Source: Desulfurococcales archaeon (lineage in GTDB: Archaea; Thermoproteota; Thermoprotei_A; Sulfolobales; Acidilobaceae). Taken from it: 25,459 bases of DNA. The stretch covers positions 1 through 25,459 of the forward strand of contig WAOU01000044.1 of assembly GCA_015521095.1 (NCBI GenBank), given 5' to 3'. Every line of letters begins with the position of its first letter. Position 1 is the stretch's first letter. The position numbers were made by a program, and so were the translations under genes. The notes under the pieces are model-generated. The model saw only the letters and a list, made by a program, of their open reading frames with translations, ran no database searches and had not been told where the DNA came from. Below, piece after piece: positions 15,394 through 21,575 of the stretch.

Positions 15394-16386
15394 ATGAGAA
15401 TGCTAGAAGCTAGACGAGTCCAAAAACTGGGTGCTAGCAGCTTAATAGTGACGATACCGAAAGACTGGGCAAGGAAGCTCAACATAGAGCCTGGCCAAAT
15501 AGTATACCTTAGCAAGGAAGGAGACACCATACGGATAATTCCACCATCAAAGGCAAGAAAAGAGAAAGTAACACCAGTACTAGAAATAGAATCTGAGAAA
15601 GACCTACTACTTGCTAGACAAGCAGTAAACTGCATATACGTTACGGGCTTAGACAAAGCGACAATCAAGTCGAAAAAGAAAACAGACAAACTAGCACTAG
15701 AAGTGAAAAGAAGAGCATTGAACCTTATGGGAGTAGAAGTCTACGAGGAAGACGACCAGACTCTCCAGATAATGATATACATCGACATACAAAAAGCAGA
15801 CATTAACAGTATACTCAAACAGGTATCGCATAGTGCCCTCAAAGCACTCGACATTATAAAGGCACTCCTAGGCAATGAACGTAATAAATCCTACATAATT
15901 GACGAGACACAGATACTCAAAAAAGATCTAATCAGATACCAGCACGCCATACTACGGTATCTAGCTACTGAAAGGACAAGGGAGCCGTCACCTATGCTTT
16001 ACTACATGGCTACCGCGATAGGATACTTCTCATCGGTAATAGACATACTCCTATCATACATAGATTTAGTAGTAAAGACGGATCTAGACAAGCAAGCAAA
16101 ACTAAACAATCAGACAAGAAGACTAGTAGAATCACTAAAGAAGCTCGTTACAGAGACGGCATCACTCCTATTAGAACCAAACAATGAGAGGCTTGATAAA
16201 GTACTAAAGGATCTTGAGAAACTCGAGAACAATATTAAATCTCTGATCGCCGAAGAATCCCTTACCAAGGCAGAAACGATATTCTTATCACAGGTTCTAA
16301 TCATCGCCAGAATATTCAAGACAATAGTATACGTTGTAACGTGTAAAGTAGTACTAAGTATAATGAAGAATCTTGATCTAGAGTAG
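15394..16386 (+). CDS. AbrB/SpoVT-type DNA-binding and PhoU-domain regulator
   Basis: 330 residues, ATG start. Residues 1-50 (RRVQKLGASSLIVTIPKDWARKLNIEPGQ) are a swapped-hairpin AbrB domain of the archaeal kind. The remainder is helical and holds PhoU-like three-helix bundles around 135-220 and 230-325. PhoU proteins bridge the phosphate transporter PstSCAB and phosphate signalling. The archaeal AbrB-PhoU fusions are taken as transcription regulators of phosphate uptake. No pst gene is nearby, so the target is open. The PhoU metal-binding E/D-x3-D motifs are not obvious. Confidence 0.85.
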   Translation: MRMLEARRVQKLGASSLIVTIPKDWARKLNIEPGQIVYLSKEGDTIRIIPPSKARKEKVTPVLEIESEKDLLLARQAVNCIYVTGLDKATIKSKKKTDKLALEVKRRALNLMGVEVYEEDDQTLQIMIYIDIQKADINSILKQVSHSALKALDIIKALLGNERNKSYIIDETQILKKDLIRYQHAILRYLATERTREPSPMLYYMATAIGYFSSVIDILLSYIDLVVKTDLDKQAKLNNQTRRLVESLKKLVTETASLLLEPNNERLDKVLKDLEKLENNIKSLIAEESLTKAETIFLSQVLIIARIFKTIVYVVTCKVVLSIMKNLDLE

Positions 16387-16474
16387 CGACGGCCACTCTT
16401 CAATATTGTTTTCTTAAAAATGTGAATATGAAGATAAAGTATTACCCTAAATATTCTAACAAGGTGAATACAAG

Positions 16475-17086
16475 ATAATAACAGGCTACATACTGGAACA
16501 ACTCTACTTCTGCGACTACAAGGCCTATATAGAGTACAGAAAAGGATGGCAGAACAAAATCAAGCCAAGCAAAGGAAGAATGATATCAAGCCTACTAGCC
16601 GGGCTACAATCAAACAACAGCAATCTAAAATACGCCAGAATAACTTTCAGAGGAGAAATCAAAGGAATCCCAGCAATCGTAACACCAGATCTCACACTAC
16701 TCAGAGACGGCAGATCCATCGGATACATAAGGGTAAAACAGAGAAAAAACCTGAAGATATACGATTCGGATTACGCAGGGCTTCTACTAGCAGGATATCT
16801 GGACGACGAAGAAGAGACTAGAGATTACGAGAAAAAACTAATTGTAGTAGCATACAGTGAAACAAGCGGATTAATAGAAGCATTGAAAAGACTACTCGAA
16901 ACCGGCATATATCCAGCTAAAGAGGAGAAATGGGCTATAGGAATAAGAGTGTACGATAGATACATTGCCGAAGAATTCCTGTTAAAAGCAATAAATGTAC
17001 TAGTACGAGACACACCACCTATACCCCGTGTATCTCCACGATGCAATTACTGCTCATTAAGAGAGGAATGTCCAGCTCAAATGTAA
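16475..17086 (+). CDS. Solitary Cas4-like PD-(D/E)XK protein, probably nuclease-deficient; non-canonical start
   Basis: About 203 residues if translated from ATA 16475. The first ATG is only at 16580, but the frame is open back to a stop at 16457-16459 and upstream codons encode ITGYILEQLYFCDYKAYIEY, the Cas4 N-terminus with its first Fe-S cysteine (C13). C190, C193 and C199 (CNYCSLREEC) give the C-terminal ligands with the C-x2-C-x5-C spacing of Cas4. In the nuclease core D72 (TPDLTLL) and K88 are kept with 16-residue spacing, while the E of E-x-K is R86 and the H of G-x3-H is S38. AAGGTGA ends seven bases before the ATA. No cas1, cas2 or CRISPR repeats are near. A frameshift from GTG 16464 is an alternative. 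Confidence 0.75.
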   Translation: MITGYILEQLYFCDYKAYIEYRKGWQNKIKPSKGRMISSLLAGLQSNNSNLKYARITFRGEIKGIPAIVTPDLTLLRDGRSIGYIRVKQRKNLKIYDSDYAGLLLAGYLDDEEETRDYEKKLIVVAYSETSGLIEALKRLLETGIYPAKEEKWAIGIRVYDRYIAEEFLLKAINVLVRDTPPIPRVSPRCNYCSLREECPAQM

Positions 17087-17120
17087 ATCCTTAATCCTCA
17101 CGATAATAATACTAGTAATT

Positions 17121-17215
17121 GGGCGGCTGGGGAATGGAGTGGCCCGATCGCTGCTGAATAAGCCTCTCAGGCTGTCCATGTGATGACCGAACCCGAGTCT
17201 CGACCCCAGCCGCTC
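17121..17215 (+). ncRNA. Candidate structured RNA, GC-rich, 12-bp closing helix
   Basis: Bases 17121-17132 (GGGCGGCTGGGG) pair along their whole length with 17204-17215 (CCCCAGCCGCTC), with one G-U pair. That pair becomes A-C on the other strand, which favours a plus-strand transcript. Inside, ATGGA/TCCAT (17134-17138/17175-17179) encloses AGCCT-CTC-AGGCT (17161-17173). CTGA at 17154 and GTGATGA at 17180 resemble box D' and C' motifs, but outer C and D boxes are not convincing. The block stands out in GC from its AT-rich surroundings, as stable RNAs do in AT-rich hyperthermophiles. It lies between two convergent genes, so a bidirectional end signal is the main alternative. It is not a tRNA. 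Confidence 0.45.
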
Positions 17216-17230
17216 CTCGAGAATGCTGGT

Positions 17231-17473
17231 TTAAAGGGATCGATTGTTCTTTTCACGAAGTTCTCTTGCCAACCTTATGGCTAGGAAGAATACTATTCCA
17301 GCCTCTACGATCGTAAAGACTGGGTCGTTGTTAAGATAAGCGTATATCGCGAGAATAGTTGCACCACTCATGTTAAAAGCGTAAAGCCATTTCCAGTCTT
17401 TTACAACAAACGATACGAAGACGAGGATCATTCCTAGTAGTCCTAATAGCTGGTTCCCATCTATGTAATCCAT
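17231..17473 (-). CDS. Small membrane protein, three hydrophobic segments
   Basis: 80 residues: hydrophobic at about 9-25 (LLGLLGMILVFVSFVV), 31-46 (AFNMSGATILAIYAYL) and 52-68 (VFTIVEAGIVFFLAIRL), with a short basic tail. The arrangement resembles the small CBU_0592-type or SemiSWEET-sized membrane proteins; the match is from memory and the function is unknown. It lies 62 bases after the nucleotidyltransferase start on the same strand and is convergent to the candidate RNA. Confidence 0.7.
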   Translation of the reverse strand: MDYIDGNQLLGLLGMILVFVSFVVKDWKWLYAFNMSGATILAIYAYLNNDPVFTIVEAGIVFFLAIRLARELREKNNRSL

Positions 17474-17535
17474 ACGTCTCCTTGATTCAACTTCATCTAT
17501 TGGCCCAGGTTAAAAACGATTTTCTCTTATTTCAT

Positions 17536-18228
17536 TTATAGCGTGTTTCTAAGTGCTCTTCTAAAAAAGGGATTCTTATTTGCTAGTTCCTTTATAACAG
17601 ATTCTATAGGTTCTTCGGGGCCTAGCTCTACTTTAAGGAATACTCCAGTTCTGCCATGTATTCTTCTCCTGGTCAACACGGAGACTCTTTCCCTTACAAG
17701 ATCGATACTTACCCTAAGGATTTTCGCCGTGTATTCTTCATTCCCTGGGACTGGTATCATCGTGTGGCCTTTTTCTACTGGTATGATTAGGTATAGGTCC
17801 TTGTTTACGCCTGGAACCCTCTTATTGTTCAACAATTCTTTGAGAGTGAGCTCACCACCCCACTTGTAGAATTCTCTTTCTCTAGGCCTAAGTGGCGCAA
17901 GAGGATAACTGACAACCATTTCCTCATATGGATCCAGGTAAACGTATACTTTCGGAATATAGCTTGGAGTTGCCTGAATTATCTCCTTCGAATAAATCCT
18001 ATATCCTCGTGATGTAAGATAGTACTCCAGAAGTCCAGGGACAACGGGCTCCAATACCACTATATCTATATCGCTGTCCTCTCTAACATCGCCTCTTGCA
18101 ATACTACCGTGAACAATTACTGGCTTACCGAGAGGTGCTAGTGTTTTCATCACTTCTATTGCCTTATTTCTCTTTTCTTTAAGAATCCTCCAAGTTTCCT
18201 CAGAGTATATTACTAGTTCTTCCTCCAT
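17536..18228 (-). CDS. Nucleotidyltransferase-domain protein (MNT/Pol-beta fold)
   Basis: 230 residues, ATG start. The signature of Pol-beta-type nucleotidyltransferases is clear: HGSIARGD (G41-S42), then D53-x-D55 in EDSDIDIVVL. The remainder (60-230) contains KVYVYLDPYEEMVVSYPLAP and a basic C-terminal part with VLTRRRIHGRTG and KNPFFRRAL. This is an archaeal family whose nucleotide and acceptor are unknown; it is much shorter than the CCA-adding enzyme. Its start overlaps the upstream gene's stop by one base (TAATG), so translation is probably coupled. Confidence 0.87.
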   Translation of the reverse strand: MEEELVIYSEETWRILKEKRNKAIEVMKTLAPLGKPVIVHGSIARGDVREDSDIDIVVLEPVVPGLLEYYLTSRGYRIYSKEIIQATPSYIPKVYVYLDPYEEMVVSYPLAPLRPREREFYKWGGELTLKELLNNKRVPGVNKDLYLIIPVEKGHTMIPVPGNEEYTAKILRVSIDLVRERVSVLTRRRIHGRTGVFLKVELGPEEPIESVIKELANKNPFFRRALRNTL

Positions 18229-19124
18229 TATTCTAGACCCGCATGTTTCTCCAATACTTTGAAGCTCTCAAGTACGAAGTCCTTAAAGTCTCCTGGCTCA
18301 ACGCCCACATATTCAACTAGGCCGTTCCATGCATTAACAAACTCGAATCCTGCAACTCTACTTGCAACTGCACCTATCATCTCGTCTATAAGCAATCTTG
18401 CTTGGGCTGGTGGATAAAGGAAAATGTTTGAGTAGAGGTCGAAACCTGTGATTAGAGGAGGCTCTAGGGATGCATCTATCTCTATATAGAACTCTTCCCA
18501 GGCTCTGGTAAACACGTAGCGTCCTGCAACAACGTTACGACGGAGCCATGCCTCGCTTAAATGACGATCCAGGCTGTTTTCCAAGATAAGATCCTTGTCT
18601 AGCTCGTCGTCGCTCACGTCCCATATATCATAATCTAGTATTTTCTCGATACATGGTCTATCGCCGAAGAACTCGAGTAACGGTCTTTGAAGCAATTTAC
18701 CAATGCTAGCAACGCATCTATCTCCGCGACTCGTAACACATTCAAGAGTGGACGTCGTACTTTGACATCTATCCACTAGGCGTTCATGGATAAGCTCATA
18801 TACGCGTGTTAGATGTACTGGCCGTTTCCCGATTCTAGGGCCTATGACTGCTGTATAGTAGGGCTCGCTGTACTTTTCCGGATTAAATGCCATTCCTCCG
18901 GTTATTCTTCTAAGGAAGTCTTGTTTATCTGAAATAGGAGGCTTATCTAGGTATCCTACAAGTAGTGTTGGCCATTTCCAGTAGGCAGTAGATAATATCC
19001 ATTTGTCCTCTATGTTTGACGAGCGCAGGGCTATTGTCTCAACTCCGCCTAGCACATATACTGGTTTTTCCGCGTTTAGTCTAACTTCATAGTATTCAGG
19101 GGGTAAGTCTATTTCCTTGCTCAT
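18228..19124 (-). CDS. Uncharacterised protein with LplA/biotin-ligase-like N-terminal motifs
   Basis: 298 residues, ATG start. I do not firmly recognise the family. Residues 50-60 (KWPTLLVGYLD) and 71-80 (LRRITGGMAF) resemble the W-x2-P-T-V-V-I-G and RR-x-S-G-G-G-A-V blocks of lipoate-protein ligase A, which shape the acyl-AMP pocket. I see no clear catalytic lysine further on, so if the fold is right the enzyme is divergent. The C-terminal half is rich in aromatic and acidic residues (FDLYSNIFLYPPAQARLLIDEM). Four cysteines lie at 120, 129, 137 and 158. It overlaps the nucleotidyltransferase by one base and follows the next gene by 18 bases. Confidence 0.75.
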   Translation of the reverse strand: MSKEIDLPPEYYEVRLNAEKPVYVLGGVETIALRSSNIEDKWILSTAYWKWPTLLVGYLDKPPISDKQDFLRRITGGMAFNPEKYSEPYYTAVIGPRIGKRPVHLTRVYELIHERLVDRCQSTTSTLECVTSRGDRCVASIGKLLQRPLLEFFGDRPCIEKILDYDIWDVSDDELDKDLILENSLDRHLSEAWLRRNVVAGRYVFTRAWEEFYIEIDASLEPPLITGFDLYSNIFLYPPAQARLLIDEMIGAVASRVAGFEFVNAWNGLVEYVGVEPGDFKDFVLESFKVLEKHAGLE

Positions 19125-19142
19125 TGTCGAGGTTCACCGACG

Positions 19143-19718
19143 CTATTTTAGTCCACTATTATTATCGAATTCATATAGAGGAGGTATATCTGAGAGGGAC
19201 TTACCTGTAGCAGTTACGAGTACCGCGTGTTCGTCGGGGAGATAGGCCCAATCGAATCCTTCAATCTCTGGTTTAACAGGTGCTTCTTCGTCTTCCTCGA
19301 GATAATAATATGCCTCTACTATTACTCCATCAGGGCCCCAGCTTATCCTGACTCTATCTGAGAGTAGATCGCTTCCTTCAAGCGCTACTAGCTCTATCTC
19401 TAGAGAGCCCGTGTCTGGGTCCAGCTCTAGGTATTCGAGCTCGTAGCGTCCTCTAGCCTTTAGGACGTCTAGGACTCTATCAATAATGTTCTTATGCGTG
19501 GCAACACCATAATAGATGAGTTCGCTCATTACACTATCCACTCGGTGTTCTTTCCTAACCTTAAGCTGGTATGCCCAATCAACGATATCCTGGGAATAGT
19601 CACTAAGCGTCTCGACAAATGATCTAACAAAATCATCCACGGTGACGCCAAGTTTCTCAGCTAGATCAGTTATAATGCCTAATGTTTCTTCGCTCATCTC
19701 TAATTGTATTCTCGGCAT
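19143..19718 (-). CDS. Ribbon-helix-helix-like N-terminus fused to an uncharacterised acidic domain
   Basis: 191 residues, ATG start. Residues 1-45 (RIQLEMSEETLGIITDLAEKLGVTVDDFVRS) read as a short strand plus two helices, the pattern of CopG/Arc ribbon-helix-helix DNA-binding proteins. Residues 55-110 look helical and 110-185 strand-rich and very acidic (YYYLEEDEEAPVKPEIEG). I know no function. It heads a tightly spaced group with the LplA-like protein and nucleotidyltransferase, 55 bases after the methyltransferase start, so it may be a regulator of that operon. Confidence 0.72.
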   Translation of the reverse strand: MPRIQLEMSEETLGIITDLAEKLGVTVDDFVRSFVETLSDYSQDIVDWAYQLKVRKEHRVDSVMSELIYYGVATHKNIIDRVLDVLKARGRYELEYLELDPDTGSLEIELVALEGSDLLSDRVRISWGPDGVIVEAYYYLEEDEEAPVKPEIEGFDWAYLPDEHAVLVTATGKSLSDIPPLYEFDNNSGLK

Positions 19719-19773
19719 CTATGATTACACCATATATCATAGCGGGTAGGAGACGGGACTTATATCCACATAG

Positions 19774-20298
19774 TTAGATATAGAATATCACGTCCTTAGA
19801 AGTAGTTCCAAGCAACTTATACTCTTTTTCTAGGAGCAAGTCCTTATATTTAAGATTCTTCAATAAACTCATAATCACTCTCCCCCTAGATACCCTAGAG
19901 AGCTCCATAATTGCTTTCTCTAAATCATCCACCAGGTCGAGAACCGTAAAACTATAAACGAGATCGAACACATTATCCCTGAATGGTAAATCCTCAACAT
20001 TTCCCTCTATAAGTAGACATTTCGACGGACAATAGAGTCTGGCTCTTCCTTTTGCTATATCGAGCATATTCCGACTATAATCAAGGCACACATACTCATC
20101 GACTCCAGATAAAAGCTTGTTTAGTCCAAGATATTCTATTAACAGTCCGGTCCCGCATCCCGCATCTAGGACTCGTCCATGTGGCGGGAATCTCTTTAAC
20201 GCGATGAAATACTTCTCGAACTGCTCGGCTCGGTAGAGTTCATCGTATCCCTTGGCTGTCGTCTCATATCTTTCTCTAATTATATGTCCTTTACTCAT
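19774..20298 (-). CDS. Class I SAM-dependent methyltransferase
   Basis: 174 residues, ATG start. Motif I is VLDAGCGTGLLIEYL (44-58), the acidic end of strand 2 is VCLDYSRNML, then NVEDLPF and FDLVYSFTVLDLV (motif post I and IV). This is the small UbiE/Methyltransf_11 type. It is short at the C-terminus: after the MSLLKNLKYKDLL helix only LGTTSKDVIFYI remains, so the last strands of the usual fold are missing or reduced. The substrate is unknown. GC-rich GTGCTCCC...GGGCAC bases just upstream of the ATG can pair and include a GGGAG possible ribosome binding site. Confidence 0.86.
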   Translation of the reverse strand: MSKGHIIRERYETTAKGYDELYRAEQFEKYFIALKRFPPHGRVLDAGCGTGLLIEYLGLNKLLSGVDEYVCLDYSRNMLDIAKGRARLYCPSKCLLIEGNVEDLPFRDNVFDLVYSFTVLDLVDDLEKAIMELSRVSRGRVIMSLLKNLKYKDLLLEKEYKLLGTTSKDVIFYI

Positions 20299-20429
20299 TT
20301 CGGTGCTCCCTTCCAGGGCACGCTGTAGTCTCTAGGATATAATGGTTAGATCTCAGACGCTTAAAATGAGGAGTATAACTGTGAAATAGTGAGAATAAGG
20401 CTTTATGATGCATTATCTTAATTAGACTA

Positions 20430-20437
20430 TTATATTA
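20430..20437 (+). promoter_or_regulatory. TATA box for the 131-residue orphan
   Basis: TTATATTA lies about 23 bases before the ATG at 20456, which would give a leaderless or nearly leaderless transcript. No ribosome binding site is visible before that ATG. Confidence 0.4.
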
Positions 20438-20455
20438 ATCAATATAGTAAGATGG

Positions 20456-20851
20456 ATGATCATTATGCCACGGGCACTGTTGATTGTTACGGGTCAAAGC
20501 GAAACGAGCATATACTATTGTATCGAGCAATGGCTACTGTACAAAGGAGTAGAAGTCATAGCAATTGAGCATATAGACAGAGCCTCATTATCGGACTTGG
20601 ACTCGGAATTAGATATAGCAGTTGTAGATAAAGAGGAAACATTAAATAAACTAGGTCTGAAGCCCAAAATAGCGGTTGTATACTCGGGAAGACCTAGAGA
20701 CGACGTCCCGGTATCCTTCGACGAAGACATTATTGTACTTCATAAGATGTCGGGTCTTTACATGCTATTCCGGATATTAGAACACTATATGAGTAAAAAG
20801 GGCCTACTACTTCATACCCCCATACTGAAGGAAGAACCCAAGCCTCCCTGA
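20456..20851 (+). CDS. Uncharacterised protein, small alpha/beta
   Basis: 131 residues. I prefer ATG 20456 from the TATA spacing; ATG 20465 (MPRALLIV) is an alternative. It reads as alternating strands and helices: RALLIVTG, an amphipathic helix, GVEVIAIEH, LDIAVVDK, KIAVVYSG, DEDIIVLHK, then a helix LYMLFRILEHYMS. This suggests a small Rossmann-like or receiver-like domain without a recognisable catalytic motif. The gene is followed by the convergent HTH regulator 26 bases away. Function cannot be assigned. Confidence 0.7.
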   Translation: MIIMPRALLIVTGQSETSIYYCIEQWLLYKGVEVIAIEHIDRASLSDLDSELDIAVVDKEETLNKLGLKPKIAVVYSGRPRDDVPVSFDEDIIVLHKMSGLYMLFRILEHYMSKKGLLLHTPILKEEPKPP

Positions 20852-20877
20852 AAGAATAATAACATAAATTATTAAAA

Positions 20878-21363
20878 TTAATCTATGTGACGTCTTGCGA
20901 GTTTCCTAATACTTCTCTTGATAAGTTTCAGTGCAGCAGGCTTGCTTATCTTTAAGAGTCGGGATAACTGTGTTGCGTTCGAAACCCTCCCGCTTACAAG
21001 AAGCGACAATACTTCTTTCTGTCTCCTTGTGAGGTATAGCTCCCGATGGTCAACCTCTTTTATCTCAACGAGTTGATAGGAGTGTTCTTTCAGGAGTTTC
21101 TTTACACTGGCATTATTCTTTACGACAAATCTGATTTTTCCACCGTTGACGATTGTTGGGCTGCCTATTATATGCGTGGATTTCATGAGTTTGGCTAGGA
21201 TACAGTTCTCGCATCGTACGTTAACATTCTTAACCTTGTTATCGCTTACAATAATGTGTTCTATTTTCTCAGGACAACGGCGTAGACTCACTCCTAAGTA
21301 ATCTTCGGCTTCTAGTTTTCTAATCAGCTCGCACTGCCACATTATAACTTCTAGTAGCTTCAT
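20878..21363 (-). CDS. HTH_10 (bacterioopsin-activator-type) regulator with four cysteines, candidate NO/redox sensor
   Basis: 161 residues, ATG start with GGAAGGAG about ten bases upstream. The C-terminal 111-158 (LTRRQKEVLSLLVSGRVSNATQLSRLL...) is the HTH_10 domain typical of archaeal Bat-like regulators. The N-terminal domain carries C11, C30, C51 and C54 (the last two in RCENCILAKLM), enough to bind an iron-sulfur cluster or zinc. Its position divergent from the nitric oxide reductase and near the palindrome at 21486-21500 suggests it controls that gene in response to NO or redox state. The sensing role is inference from context and cysteines. Confidence 0.82.
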   Translation of the reverse strand: MKLLEVIMWQCELIRKLEAEDYLGVSLRRCPEKIEHIIVSDNKVKNVNVRCENCILAKLMKSTHIIGSPTIVNGGKIRFVVKNNASVKKLLKEHSYQLVEIKEVDHRELYLTRRQKEVLSLLVSGRVSNATQLSRLLKISKPAALKLIKRSIRKLARRHID

Positions 21364-21485
21364 GCGAAGGCAACTCCTTCCAGTTCATGAGGGTTAAATT
21401 TGGTTATCTTCGACCAATCTAGTCATTATTACTATACAATTGTTTAAAAGACTAATATGTATAACCCTTCCCTTAAAAAGATCCT

Positions 21486-21500
21486 GTTAACCTGGTTAAC
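21486..21500. promoter_or_regulatory. Palindromic operator candidate GTTAACC-T-GGTTAAC
   Basis: A perfect 7-1-7 inverted repeat ends 26 bases before the TATA box of the nitric oxide reductase, the usual place for an archaeal activator site. Similar half-sites GGTTAAA (21392-21398) and GGTTATC (21402-21408), ten bases apart, lie in the leader of the divergent regulator and could serve autorepression. Confidence 0.55.
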
Positions 21501-21526
21501 CACAAGGTCTTCTATCTCCCTGGAAA

Positions 21527-21534
21527 CTTTATGC
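21527..21534 (+). promoter_or_regulatory. Promoter of the nitric oxide reductase gene
   Basis: CTTTATGC preceded by GGAAA forms a plausible BRE-TATA pair. Transcription would begin near 21555, leaving a short leader with GGTGGT five bases before the ATG at 21576. Confidence 0.45.
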
Positions 21535-21575
21535 TAAACAGTAGAAGAATTTCCCAGCGTTATAGGTGGTAGCTA

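Noticed and set aside
16546..16821. 91-codon frame inside the Cas4-like gene
   Set aside because: The product is a Gln/Arg/Asn-rich shadow; the Cas4 frame has the conserved cysteines.
17121..17215. tRNA with intron for the GC-rich dyad
   Set aside because: Neither strand gives a T-arm with a TTC-R loop next to the acceptor-like helix or a plausible anticodon arm.
16387..17230. CRISPR array near the Cas4-like gene
   Set aside because: No direct repeats of 24-40 bases with spacers are visible here or elsewhere in the window.
20299..20335. Hairpin just upstream of the methyltransferase start
   Set aside because: The stem is short with a bulge (GTGC-CC/GG-A-GCAC) and could occur by chance, so it is noted only in the gene entry.
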